A stretch of 64,000 nt of DNA from positions 124,001 to 188,000 of the forward strand of contig NZ_JANHMQ010000004.1 in NCBI RefSeq assembly GCF_024609325.1, written 5' to 3'. This stretch comes from Geothrix fuzhouensis. GTDB taxonomy: Bacteria; Acidobacteriota; Holophagae; Holophagales; Holophagaceae. This document shows, in pieces, positions 1 through 8,237 of this stretch (position 1 is the first letter of the stretch; each line of letters begins with the position of its first letter). The position numbers were made by a program, and so were the translations under genes. The notes under the pieces were generated by a model. The model saw nothing but the letters and a program-made list of their open reading frames with translations, did not search any database and was not told where the DNA came from.

Positions 1-1316
1 GGCCCAAGGGCAAGGCCATGCCTGTGGCCATGAACGCCTTCGGCAGCCTGAAGCGCATGGAGATGGCCCTGGGCGTGGATCAGGAGTCCCGAGGCCTCGA
101 CGCCATCGCCGACCGCATCGAGAAGCTGGTGCAGGAAGCCATGCCCAAGCCGGGCACGGGATTTTTCGAGAAGCTGGCCAAGCTGCCCGTGCTGGCGGAG
201 GTTTCCAACTGGATGCCGAAGACCGTACGCAAGGGGATCTGCCAGGAGGTGGTGCTGAAGGGCGACCAGGTGAAGCTCACGGACCTGCCTGTGCTCACCA
301 CCTGGCCCGAGGACGGCGGCCCTTTCATCACCCTCGGCCTGAGCCACACCCGCAACAAGCAGACGGGGCACCGCAACACGGGTCTCTACCGCCTGCAGGT
401 CTACGATGACCGCACCCTGGGCTTCCACACCCAGCTCCACCACGACGGCGCCCGCAACCGCCACGGCTACGACCGCGACGAACGCATGCCCGTGGCCGTG
501 AGCTTCGGCGGCGACCCGGTACTGACCTACGCTGCCACGGCGCCGCTGCCGCCCTTCCTCAGCGAGGTGATGTTCGCCGGCTTCCTGCGGGGCGAAGGCA
601 TCGAGATGGTGCCCTGCGTGACGAACGACCTGGAGGTTCCGGCGGATTCCGAGCTCGTCATCGAGGGCTATGTGAACCCCGGGGAGCTGCGCCGCGAGGG
701 CCCCTTCGGCGACCACACAGGTTACTACTCCCTGGCCGACGACTACCCCGTGCTGCACGTGGAAGCCATCACCCTGCGCAAGAACCCGGTGTTCCCCGCC
801 ACCATCGTGGGCCGGCCGCCCCAGGAGGATGCCTACCTGGGGCTGGCCACGGAGCGGATCTTCCTGCCCCTCCTTCGCATGGTGCTGCCCGAGATCCGTG
901 ATATGCACCTGCCCGCCGCGGGCGCCTTCCACAACCTGGTGATCCTCTCCATGAAGAAGGAATATCCGGGGCACGCGCAGAAGGTGATGAACGCCATCTG
1001 GGGCACGGGCCAGATCATGTTCACCAAGGGCATCGTGGTGGTGGACGAGGACATCGACCCCCACGACCTGACCGAGGTGCTCTTCCGCCTCACCAGCAAT
1101 GTGGACCCCAAGCGCGACCTGCTCTTCACGGAAGGGCCCCTGGACGTGCTGGACCACAGCGCCGACCGCTTCGCCTTCGGCAGCAAGGTGGGCATCGACG
1201 CCACCCGCAAGAACCGCCCCTGGGATGGCTTCCCCCGCGAATGGCCGCGGGACCTGGTGTTCCCGGAAGAGGTCCTCGATCGCATCGGCAAGCGCTGGAA
1301 GGACTACGGACTCTGA
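1..1316 (+). CDS. UbiD family decarboxylase, 5' end outside window
   Basis: The reading frame is open from the left edge, so the N-terminus (about 55-60 residues by comparison with E. coli UbiD) is missing. UbiD enzymes are prenylated-FMN decarboxylases of aromatic or polyprenyl-aromatic acids; in respiratory bacteria many act in ubiquinone or menaquinone synthesis. The visible part keeps family landmarks: NDLEVPADSELVIEGYV, a GPFGDHTGYY motif (metal and cofactor region), GRPPQEDAYLG, and FGSKVGIDAT near the C-terminus. Which substrate it uses cannot be read from this fragment; a menaquinone role is inference. Confidence 0.9.
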   Translation, partial: PKGKAMPVAMNAFGSLKRMEMALGVDQESRGLDAIADRIEKLVQEAMPKPGTGFFEKLAKLPVLAEVSNWMPKTVRKGICQEVVLKGDQVKLTDLPVLTTWPEDGGPFITLGLSHTRNKQTGHRNTGLYRLQVYDDRTLGFHTQLHHDGARNRHGYDRDERMPVAVSFGGDPVLTYAATAPLPPFLSEVMFAGFLRGEGIEMVPCVTNDLEVPADSELVIEGYVNPGELRREGPFGDHTGYYSLADDYPVLHVEAITLRKNPVFPATIVGRPPQEDAYLGLATERIFLPLLRMVLPEIRDMHLPAAGAFHNLVILSMKKEYPGHAQKVMNAIWGTGQIMFTKGIVVVDEDIDPHDLTEVLFRLTSNVDPKRDLLFTEGPLDVLDHSADRFAFGSKVGIDATRKNRPWDGFPREWPRDLVFPEEVLDRIGKRWKDYGL

Positions 1317-1348
1317 TCAGCCCAGGGTCGAAGTCCCCGGCGAGCAAA

Positions 1349-1375
1349 GCAAAGCCCGGCCATGCCGGGCTTTGC
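1349..1375. terminator. Perfect 12-bp hairpin between convergent genes
   Basis: GCAAAGCCCGGC, loop CAT, GCCGGGCTTTGC. It lies between the end of the UbiD gene and the end of the convergent outer-membrane gene. There is no strong T-run on either side, so it is a terminator-like hairpin, probably serving both genes. Confidence 0.6.
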
Positions 1376-1405
1376 GCGGAGGTCCGGGGGTTCTCCCGGA
1401 GAGCA

Positions 1406-1939
1406 TTAAAATCGAATAGTCACGCCTGCCTGCAGGGCGTCCGCCTGGAAGCCACTGGCGATGCGGGAATGCAGGAACCGGGCTTCTGTGCCGACGGTGG
1501 CGTTCCACTGGTAGCCGACACCGCCCGCCAAGCCCAGCTTGGTGGTGTCACTGGTCACCTTCGAAAAGGCATCCTTGGTCTCGAAGGACCAGCGCATGGC
1601 GGAGATGCCGGCAGTGAAATAGAGCCCTTCGGGCTTGCCCGCGATGAAGTAGAGGTAATCGCCGCCCAGGCTGAGGTTGGAGGCGCTCTGCTTGAGGCTG
1701 CCGAAGGTGGCCTCCGGATAGACCGAGTAGTCCAGCCGGGGCCGGATCATGTGGCCATCCCCCAGATCGAAGGTGCCGTGGACGCCGACGCCAGGGCCGG
1801 GCTTGCTATCCACGAAATCCTTGAGGTCGCCCAGCGGAATGTTCACCAGACCCTGCACGCCGTACCGGGGGCCTTCAGCCTGTAGGGAGAGCGCGGCGGC
1901 GGCCAGCATGGCCAGAGTCAGCGGGGACGAGATCTTCAT
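1406..1939 (-). CDS. Outer-membrane beta-barrel protein
   Basis: A 177-residue protein. The start was put at 1939 because GGAGGA lies just upstream and MKISSPLTLAMLAAAALSLQ then reads as a signal peptide with cleavage after QAEG or nearby. The mature part alternates polar and apolar residues in short strands (HMIRPRLDYSVYP, NLSLGGDYLYFI, GLAGGVGYQW) and ends VTIRF: the C-terminal Phe recognised by the BAM machinery. This fits a small 8-strand OMP_b-brl/porin-family barrel. No ligand can be assigned. It stands alone with its own promoter region. Confidence 0.75.
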   Translation of the reverse strand: MKISSPLTLAMLAAAALSLQAEGPRYGVQGLVNIPLGDLKDFVDSKPGPGVGVHGTFDLGDGHMIRPRLDYSVYPEATFGSLKQSASNLSLGGDYLYFIAGKPEGLYFTAGISAMRWSFETKDAFSKVTSDTTKLGLAGGVGYQWNATVGTEARFLHSRIASGFQADALQAGVTIRF

Positions 1940-2104
1940 GGTTCCTCCGGGAAGGCGCTGGCCCAGGATGGGCCGAGCGAGCACCCGCGGCCATGTTCCC
2001 ACAAAAAAGGGGGAGCCCGCCTCTGATTTGGAAATGGGAAACTGGGACTAGAAATAAAGATCTAGTTCGAGTTGAACTCGATTTGGGTTCGATTATTTAC
2101 AATG

Positions 2105-2130
2105 AAAAGACGCCCCTGCGGGCGCCTTTT
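2105..2130 (-). terminator. Rho-independent terminator of rplS
   Basis: On the minus strand AAAAGGCGCCC and GGGCGTCTTTT form a stem (one mismatch) and the hairpin ends in TTTT. It lies just after the rplS stop codon. Confidence 0.75.
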
Positions 2131-2148
2131 CAAGGGGATTGGGCGAAC

Positions 2149-2508
2149 CTACTCGCCGTTCTCTGAGCGACGCTCCTTGAGGCGACCGGCCTTGCCGAGC
2201 TTCTCGCGCAGGAAGTAGAGCTTGGCGCGACGAACCTTGCCGTGGCGAAGCACTTCCAGCTTGTCGATGGTGGGGCTGTTCAGGGGGAAGATACGTTCCA
2301 CACCCACGCCGCTCGCGACCTTGCGGACGGTGAAGGAGGTGCGCATGCCGCCGCCCTTGATGCCGATGACGATGCCCTGGAAGAGCTGGATGCGCTCCTT
2401 CTCGCCTTCCTTCACCTTGACGTGCACCTTGACAGTGTCGCCGGGCGTGATGCGGGGGAGGTCGGAACGAAGCAGGCTGGCTTCGAGCTGGTCGATGATG
2501 TGGCTCAT
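2149..2508 (-). CDS. rplS: 50S ribosomal protein L19
   Basis: L19 sits at the 30S-50S interface. The 119 residues match the family along their whole length: [30 protein letters not shown]-type segment, [13 protein letters not shown], and [10 protein letters not shown]. The length is typical. The gene follows trmD at 223 nt, the common trmD-rplS order, and is followed by a clear terminator, so it closes the transcription unit. Confidence 0.98.
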   Translation of the reverse strand: MSHIIDQLEASLLRSDLPRITPGDTVKVHVKVKEGEKERIQLFQGIVIGIKGGGMRTSFTVRKVASGVGVERIFPLNSPTIDKLEVLRHGKVRRAKLYFLREKLGKAGRLKERRSENGE

Positions 2509-2731
2509 GTGGGCTCCTGGGCCAGCGGTCCCACACCGAGATCGGCGGACATGGCTCGAAAGTCCCCAGACGGGGAGTCCATCAGTGTATCTGGATTGAG
2601 CAAAAAGGGAAGGGACCAGTCTTCTAGGCTGGAGTCCGAGGTCTGGAGGTACGGCTTTCTGAATGGCCCCCTGGCCGAACTTTCCTGCTTCCCTCGGGCC
2701 ATCAAGCCCCTGGTCGTTGTTTCCTCCAGAC

Positions 2732-3526
2732 TCAGGTCCTGTTCCAGCCCTTCCAACCCTTGGGTTTGGCGCGCTCCCAGTCCTGCGGGTGCTCCACCTG
2801 CCAGGCGCACCATTGCGCGGGCCGGTCTAGGGCGGACAAGCGGTCCCGCAGGTAAGTGGCCCAAAGGTCCGGTCGCAAGCGCTTGGTCCGGGCCATGGCC
2901 TCGCGGAGACGCCACAACCGTATGGCCCCATGGTCGCCCCCCTGGAGCACCGCCGGCACGTCGAGGCCTTCGAAGGTGGCGGGGCGCGTGTAGTGGGGGT
3001 GGTCCAGCAGGCCCGTGGCGAAACTGTCCTCCTCGGCGGAGGCCTCGTTGCCCAGCACGCCCGGCAGCCAGCGGCAGACCGCGTCGATGAGCACGAGGGC
3101 CGGCAGCTCGCCCCCGCTGAGGACGGCCTCGCCCACACTCAGCTCTTCGTCCACGCACCGCTCCACCGCCCGCTGGTCCAGGCCCTCGTAGCGCGTGCAG
3201 ACGAGGATCAGTTGATCCAGGCGGGCCAGCTCCAGCACCTTGGCGTGGGTGAGGGGTGGGGCGGCGGGGCTGAAGTGGATGACGCGGCCCGACCCCGCCC
3301 GAGGCACAGAGGCCAGGGTGTCTCGCAAGACCTCGGGCCGCAGCACCATGCCGGGGCCGCCGCCGAAGGGGGCATCGTCCACATGGCCGAAAGTATTGCC
3401 CGCGAAAGGCCGGTAGCTGTGGGTGTGCAGCCCGTGTCCTAGTTCGCGGAAGGCGCGCCCGGTGATGCCGAGGCGGGCGGCCTCGAAATACTCCGGAAAG
3501 AGGGTGAGGACGTCGAATCTCATCAC
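2732..3526 (-). CDS. trmD: tRNA (guanine37-N1)-methyltransferase
   Basis: TrmD methylates G37 next to the anticodon with S-adenosylmethionine and prevents +1 frameshifting. It is a SPOUT-fold enzyme; the trefoil-knot motifs are visible: [11 protein letters not shown] (about 51-61), [10 protein letters not shown] (110-119) and LSGGELPAL (136-144). At 264 residues it is slightly longer than many TrmD proteins, with a Trp-rich C-terminal tail. Its ATG overlaps the stop of the ExoD-like gene upstream by 4 nt (ATGA), so the two are probably translationally coupled. rimM and rpsP, the usual upstream partners, are not here. Confidence 0.97.
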   Translation of the reverse strand: MMRFDVLTLFPEYFEAARLGITGRAFRELGHGLHTHSYRPFAGNTFGHVDDAPFGGGPGMVLRPEVLRDTLASVPRAGSGRVIHFSPAAPPLTHAKVLELARLDQLILVCTRYEGLDQRAVERCVDEELSVGEAVLSGGELPALVLIDAVCRWLPGVLGNEASAEEDSFATGLLDHPHYTRPATFEGLDVPAVLQGGDHGAIRLWRLREAMARTKRLRPDLWATYLRDRLSALDRPAQWCAWQVEHPQDWERAKPKGWKGWNRT

Positions 3527-4116
3527 TTCATCATCGCGTGGAGGGCCTTCATGAAGGTGCGGGCGATGAGGTCGAAGCTGAAGGCGAAGTAGAGGGTGTT
3601 GGCCAGGGAACCCGCCGCGCCGACCCAGGCCCAGAGGAGGCGCTCCTCCAAGAGGGAGGCACCCAGGAGGCAGAGGATGGCGGCAGGCAGCTGGTTGCCG
3701 AAGGGCAGGGGTACGGGGATGGCCAGCAGGAACCCCGTCCAGGCGATGCAGGCGCCGATCCAGCGATGGTTGATGGGCCGAGGGTGGGCGCGGGGCCAGC
3801 GGAACCGGTCCAGCTGGGTTTCCAGCCTGGCCAGGGCGTTCTTGATGCGGCCCTTGTGGATGGCCTGTTCCTGCACCCGGCGGGGCACCCAGGGGTGGGA
3901 GATGCCCCAGGCCAGCTGGATCCCGAGGCCTATAAGGCCGATGCCACCCACCGGGGCCAGCCCGATGTTCAGACCCGGTACCAGGCTCGGCAGTGACAGC
4001 AGCAGCGTCAGGAGCCCATAGGTCTGTTCCCCGGCCGCATCCAGCAGCTCCCCGAGCGTGATCTGGCCTTCCGCGTCCAGCAGGGCGTGGAGGGTCTCGA
4101 AGAAGGGCTTCTGCAT
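3523..4116 (-). CDS. ExoD-like exopolysaccharide synthesis family membrane protein
   Basis: A 197-residue protein. The start MQKPFFETL at 4116 was chosen because the upstream extension is low-complexity Arg/Gly/Pro sequence typical of a shadow frame. The first 50 residues carry the ExoD-type LLDAEGQITLGELLDAAGEQ and LLTLLLSLPSLVPG motifs; hydrophobic segments follow at about 45-75, 125-165 and 170-190. ExoD is linked to exopolysaccharide in rhizobia, but its activity is unknown, so the role here is open. It is coupled to trmD by a 4-nt overlap. Confidence 0.75.
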   Translation of the reverse strand: MQKPFFETLHALLDAEGQITLGELLDAAGEQTYGLLTLLLSLPSLVPGLNIGLAPVGGIGLIGLGIQLAWGISHPWVPRRVQEQAIHKGRIKNALARLETQLDRFRWPRAHPRPINHRWIGACIAWTGFLLAIPVPLPFGNQLPAAILCLLGASLLEERLLWAWVGAAGSLANTLYFAFSFDLIARTFMKALHAMMK

Positions 4117-4166
4117 GGATGGCACCCGTCCAGGATGACGGGAAAAAGGTCTCCAGTCTCCGGACT

Positions 4167-5267
4167 TCAGGCTTCTTTCGACGGCCCCCGCCGCTGTCCC
4201 TCCCGCACCAACTGGCCGCAGGCGCCCGCCACGTCCTGGCCCCGGCTGCGCCGGACGCTGACGGGCAGCCCAGCGTCCGAGAGCAGGCGACAGAGGGCGC
4301 CGATGCGCGACTCTTCCGGCGGTTCGAAGCCGCTGCCCTCGTGCGGATTGAAGGGGATCAGGTTCACCTTGGCGGGGAACCCTTGGGCGAAGGCGGCAAG
4401 CCGGCGGCCATCCTCCAGGCCGTCGGTGACGCCTTTCAACAGCACGTATTCCAGCGTGATCCGCTCGCCGGACTGGAGCGGGAAGGCCGCCAGCGCCGCC
4501 GCCAGGGCTTCCAGATTCCACACTCGGTTGACGGGCATGATCAGGGACCGGCGAACGTCGGTGGTGGCGTTGAGGCTCAGGGCCAGGCGCGGCCGCTTGG
4601 CGAAGGTGCCCATGCGCTCGATGCCGCTCACCAGGCCCGAGGTGGATACGGTGATGCGCCGGGGCGGGATGGCCAGACCCTTGGGATCTGTCAGCACCCC
4701 GAAGGCCGCCATGAGGTGATCGAGGTTGTGCAGGGGCTCGCCCATGCCCATGAACACCAGGTTCACGGGACGCCCTTCGGGGTGCTCATGGTGGTTCAGC
4801 ATGGCCATCACCTGACCCACGATCTCTGCGGCGCTGAGGTTGCGCACGATGCCCATCTGGCCCGTGGCGCAGAAGGTGCAGCCCATGGCGCAGCCCACCT
4901 GGCTCGACAGGCAGAGGGTCACGCGGTCGGCATAGGGCATGAATACCCCTTCCACCTGCTTTCCATCGGCCAATTCAAAGACGTGCTTGGTCGAGCCATC
5001 GTCCGAGGTCTGGCTTTGGACGAGGGTGGGCCAGGCGAGGTCCACCTCGGCCTCCAGGCGCGTCCGCAAGGCTTTCGACAGGATGGAGAACTGCTCCCAG
5101 CGGTCCCACCGCTGGCGGTAGAGGCCCTCGAAAAGCTGGCTCCCCCGCCAAGCCGGTTCGCCCATGGCGGCCACGAGCGCCTTCAGGTCCGCCGCACCCA
5201 GGCCCGCCGCATTAGGGCGCGCTGCCGAACCGGCTTCCGGGGCCGGCTGATCCCAGAGCTGGGCCAT
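4167..5267 (-). CDS. rlmN: Dual-specificity RNA methyltransferase RlmN
   Basis: RlmN is a radical-SAM enzyme that makes 2-methyladenosine at A2503 of 23S rRNA and A37 of some tRNAs. The CxxxCxxC cluster motif is GCAMGCTFC (Cys 126, 130, 133), followed by FMGMGEPLHN, the SAM-binding region; the catalytic Cys lies near residue 350 in QDVAGACGQL. Its 366 residues are normal. The next gene upstream ends 1 nt before its start, implying an operon with the 87-residue protein. Confidence 0.97.
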   Translation of the reverse strand: MAQLWDQPAPEAGSAARPNAAGLGAADLKALVAAMGEPAWRGSQLFEGLYRQRWDRWEQFSILSKALRTRLEAEVDLAWPTLVQSQTSDDGSTKHVFELADGKQVEGVFMPYADRVTLCLSSQVGCAMGCTFCATGQMGIVRNLSAAEIVGQVMAMLNHHEHPEGRPVNLVFMGMGEPLHNLDHLMAAFGVLTDPKGLAIPPRRITVSTSGLVSGIERMGTFAKRPRLALSLNATTDVRRSLIMPVNRVWNLEALAAALAAFPLQSGERITLEYVLLKGVTDGLEDGRRLAAFAQGFPAKVNLIPFNPHEGSGFEPPEESRIGALCRLLSDAGLPVSVRRSRGQDVAGACGQLVREGQRRGPSKEA

Positions 5268-5268
5268 C

Positions 5269-5532
5269 CTAATCCATCCGGATCTTGAAGGACTTCATGA
5301 GGCGCTTGTCGTCCTCGGAGAACGGCTGTTCCGGTCCTTCCTGAGGCAGGGCATCATCGTGGCCCTCACCCCGGAGGCGGATGGGTGCGGCCTCGAGGAT
5401 GAGCATGAGGCCGTAGCCCTGCGCCTGGATCTGGAAGGTGAGGTCACGGCAGTGATCATCCTCGGCCAGAGCCTTGACCAGCGAATCCCCCAGTTCGCTC
5501 ACCAGGTGATGCAGGTTCTCAGGCAGTTCCAT
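5269..5532 (-). CDS. Hypothetical protein, 87 residues
   Basis: A small acidic protein, MELPENLHHLVSELGDSL at the start, with a middle beta-rich stretch (LTFQIQAQGYGLMLILEA) and a charged tail SEDDKRLMKSFKIRMD. GGAGG lies upstream of the ATG. It has no recognised domain, no signal peptide and no membrane segment. It is directly upstream of rlmN (1-nt gap) and is probably co-transcribed with it. Confidence 0.7.
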   Translation of the reverse strand: MELPENLHHLVSELGDSLVKALAEDDHCRDLTFQIQAQGYGLMLILEAAPIRLRGEGHDDALPQEGPEQPFSEDDKRLMKSFKIRMD

Positions 5533-5648
5533 GGGGCCTCCGCCATCCAGAATACCAGCGCCGTCTCCAGGTCCGCAGCAACCCAAGCACAGCCCTCTCG
5601 ACGTGTGGACCTTCTCCCCATGACTTGGGGCCTGGGGCGAGGCTTCCT

Positions 5649-6206
5649 CTAAGCGGTGTCGCGGAAGGCCGCCACGGCACCGGATGGGTCGCCTTCCCAG
5701 AAAGGTCGGATGGCCGCCACGCCGGCCAGGCGCGGATGGCGGAGCAGGGCTGCGTTCGCGGGCGCCACGCCGCCCAGGGCAAGCAGGCGCGGACCCTCGG
5801 GAGGCAACCCATCCAGAAAATGCACCAGCCGTTCGACTCCCCAGGGTGCCCCCTTGCCGGGGCTGGGGAAGATCGGAGAGACGAGCAACTGGTCCACGTG
5901 GCGCCGTGCGGTCCATTGGTCTTCGTGGTGGAGCGGGCGGGACAGGGGCACCAGACCCGGCTCCACTTCGGGATGGGCTTCCGGTGCGTGGAGCCCACAG
6001 CCCGCGGCGAACGCCACGTCCAGGCGGCCGGCCACCCAGAGGGTCACCTCTGGCGCAGTGTCCTGGCACCAGGTCGCGGCCGCCAGCAGGGCCCGGGCGT
6101 CCAGCTGTGGCTCACGGATCAGGAAGCCGTCCACTCCCGCACGCAGGACGGCGGCCCAGCGCGCACGATGGAAGCCGGCGCCCGGGGTGATGGCCAGGAG
6201 GATCAT
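5649..6206 (-). CDS. Thiamine phosphate synthase-like (TenI/ThiE fold) protein
   Basis: The 185 residues resemble the ThiE/TenI TIM barrel: LLAITPGAGF at the first strand, FLIREPQLDARALLAAA, CGLHAPE (ThiE has a G-x-H-L motif here), DQLLVSPIFPSPGKG (ThiE: D-Y-x-x-x-G-P-x-F-x-T) and LLALGGVAPANA near the phosphate site. It is shorter than most ThiE proteins and several substrate-contact residues are altered, so it may be a TenI-like or degenerate homologue rather than an active synthase. It overlaps the stop of the aldo/keto reductase gene by 4 nt. Confidence 0.75.
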   Translation of the reverse strand: MILLAITPGAGFHRARWAAVLRAGVDGFLIREPQLDARALLAAATWCQDTAPEVTLWVAGRLDVAFAAGCGLHAPEAHPEVEPGLVPLSRPLHHEDQWTARRHVDQLLVSPIFPSPGKGAPWGVERLVHFLDGLPPEGPRLLALGGVAPANAALLRHPRLAGVAAIRPFWEGDPSGAVAAFRDTA

Positions 6207-7195
6207 CCGAACAGGCTTTCCAAGGCGGCGGGATCAAGCTTGGGCTGGGCTAGCAGGGCCACATTCTCGGCCACGTGGGAGGCCCGTCCCATGCCGCACA
6301 GGGCCGTGGTGACGCCGGGGCAGGACCGGGTGAACTGCAAGGCGGCCTGGGCAGGGGTCTGCAGGCCCAGCGCCTCGGTGAAGCCCTCGGGCAGCTGACG
6401 CAGGATGCGCCCCTGCATGATGGAGGCTGAGGTCTGTACCGAGATTCCGCTGGCCTGCGCCGCGGCCAGGGGCGTCATGGGGGTGCGGTCCACCACCTGC
6501 GTCGGAGCCAGGAATGCCTCGGGCATGGCCAGGTTGAGGGGCAGTTGGATCCAGCGGAAGTGGTGGTCCCGGCCTCCGGCCGCGGCAGCGGCTTCCAGCA
6601 GCCGGGCGAGGCTGAGGTGCCCCTCCTGACCCGGTGGCGTCCGAAAGCCGTTCCAGGTGGCCACGCCGTAGGCCCGGATCTTTCCTGCCGCCACGAACCC
6701 CTCGCAGGCTTCGAAGGCCCGTTCGATCTGGGCATAGAAGGCCTCTGGACCCAGGTGGAGCAGCTGCTGCTCGGGGTTGTGCAGGTGGAACAGATCCAGG
6801 GTTCCGAGGCCTAGGGCCTCCAGGCTGATCTCCAGCTGGTGCGCCAGGTACCGGGGTGTCATGGCATGACAGCCGTCCACCAGGTCGTCCACGGCCAGGA
6901 TGCCCGGGGCTTCCAGGACCCGGTGGAACCAGGCCCGGGGGCTTTCCGAAGCATCGACATCCATGGGCATGGGGAGGTAGCCCGCCTTGGTGGAGACGAA
7001 GTACTGGTCGCGGGGGAGCCCCTGGAAGGCGGCGCCCAGGCTCCGCTCCGAACGTCCGCCCCGGTAGTTGGCGGCGGTGTCGAAGACGTTCCCTCCAGCC
7101 GCGAAGAAGGCGCGGGCCGCCTCGGTATAGGCGGCATCGGCGGCGGCGGTGGGCTCGCCGAGGTAGGTGCCCAAGCCAAGGCTGCTCAGTTCCAT
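6203..7195 (-). CDS. Aldo/keto reductase
   Basis: NAD(P)H-dependent carbonyl reductase fold, 330 residues. The catalytic tetrad is readable: Asp in NVFDTAANYRGG with its Tyr, Lys in VSTKAGYLP, and His in DLFHLHNPEQQ. The N-terminus GLGTYLGEP matches the first strand of the barrel. Substrate unknown. It is translationally coupled (ATGA) to the ThiE-like gene downstream, and a hairpin cluster separates it from bamD. Confidence 0.9.
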   Translation of the reverse strand: MELSSLGLGTYLGEPTAAADAAYTEAARAFFAAGGNVFDTAANYRGGRSERSLGAAFQGLPRDQYFVSTKAGYLPMPMDVDASESPRAWFHRVLEAPGILAVDDLVDGCHAMTPRYLAHQLEISLEALGLGTLDLFHLHNPEQQLLHLGPEAFYAQIERAFEACEGFVAAGKIRAYGVATWNGFRTPPGQEGHLSLARLLEAAAAAGGRDHHFRWIQLPLNLAMPEAFLAPTQVVDRTPMTPLAAAQASGISVQTSASIMQGRILRQLPEGFTEALGLQTPAQAALQFTRSCPGVTTALCGMGRASHVAENVALLAQPKLDPAALESLFG

Positions 7196-7218
7196 GGCGA
7201 CTCCGAATCCGGGTGACG

Positions 7219-7301
7219 GCCTGCCGGGGCGGGTTCACCCCGACCCGGCAGCGGGGGCCCGGGGGGACATCGCGAGCAAAGCGAGCAGGCGGTCCCCCCG
7301 G
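7219..7301 (-). terminator. Double hairpin after bamD, GGGGGGAC type
   Basis: Six nt beyond the bamD stop, CCGGGGGGAC (7259-7268) pairs perfectly with GTCCCCCCGG (7292-7301). A second hairpin follows, with CTGCCGGG and CCCGGCAG arms (7221-7248). The same two-hairpin layout occurs after dps (37565-37654). It is probably a 3'-end or terminator element, although no T-run follows. Confidence 0.6.
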
Positions 7302-7307
7302 ACAGCA

Positions 7308-8237
7308 CTAACTATCCAGGTCTTCCTTCACGCCGTCGGTGCCCATGGTCACCAGGCGATCCGCCGCGCGACGCGCCCACTCGGAGCCGGGATAGCTCTC
7401 CACCAGCTTCTGGTAGTAGCTCTTGGCTTCGTCCCGGAAATTCTTGATGCGGTCAGTCGTATAGGTGGTGAAGTCCTTCGTGAATTGTTCCCCCTGTTCG
7501 CGGGTGAGGGATTTCAGGTCCTCCTTCTGGAGCTTGGCAGCATAGTCTTTCTCGAATTGAGCCACCTCCTCCTGGGACAGCAGGCGCTGACGCATGGCCT
7601 CGCCCAGGTAGAAGTAGGCGCGCTCACGGTCCACATAGTCGGGGTAGGTCTCCAGCAGGGCCTTCAGGCGCCGCTCGGCCCCGGGGTAGTAGTAGACGTT
7701 CACGTAAAAGACGCCCACCACCAGCTCATGCTCGGCGATGCGCCGCCAGCACTGGACCACCTTGGCCTTGGCTTCTCCCGCGTAGGGGCTACCCGGGGAT
7801 TCCGCCAGCAGCTGCTGGAAGCCTTCCAGCGCCTTGCGGGTCTCGGTCTGGTCGCGTTCCGCGCTCTCGATGGAGGAGAAGTGGCAGAGGGCCCGGTGAT
7901 ACAGGGCATAGTCCCGGAGCTCGTGACGGGGGAAGTAGTTAAGGAAGCTCGTGTACTCCACCTCGGCTTCGGGAAAGCTGGGGCTCGATTGGAAGAAGAA
8001 GCTGTCACCCAACATGAGCTTGGCCTTGGGGAATTCGGGTGAACCGGGGAGGTACTGCTCCAGCTGGCGGAGGGTCAGCCGGGCCTCGGCGAACTTGCCC
8101 TGCTTCATCTGCTTGTCCGCCGTGGCCATCAGCACGGAGGAGACGATGGTCTTGTCGACCGTCTTCGGTTTGCGGCAGCCCAAGCCCAGCCCCGCGATCA
8201 GGAGGCCAAGGGACAGGACGGTGAGGATGCGCTTCAT
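7308..8237 (-). CDS. bamD: Outer membrane assembly lipoprotein BamD
   Basis: BamD is the essential lipoprotein of the BAM complex that folds beta-barrels into the outer membrane. The signal peptide ends in a lipobox, LIAGLGLGC (Cys near 21), so the protein is lipidated. The rest is TPR-like helical repeats with typical BamD words: YLPGSPEFPKAKLMLGDSFF, EAEVEYTSFLNYFPRH, YALYHRALC, ESPGSPYAGEAKAKVVQC. At 309 residues it is somewhat longer than E. coli BamD (245). It overlaps the upstream hydrolase gene by 4 nt. Confidence 0.9.
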   Translation of the reverse strand: MKRILTVLSLGLLIAGLGLGCRKPKTVDKTIVSSVLMATADKQMKQGKFAEARLTLRQLEQYLPGSPEFPKAKLMLGDSFFFQSSPSFPEAEVEYTSFLNYFPRHELRDYALYHRALCHFSSIESAERDQTETRKALEGFQQLLAESPGSPYAGEAKAKVVQCWRRIAEHELVVGVFYVNVYYYPGAERRLKALLETYPDYVDRERAYFYLGEAMRQRLLSQEEVAQFEKDYAAKLQKEDLKSLTREQGEQFTKDFTTYTTDRIKNFRDEAKSYYQKLVESYPGSEWARRAADRLVTMGTDGVKEDLDS

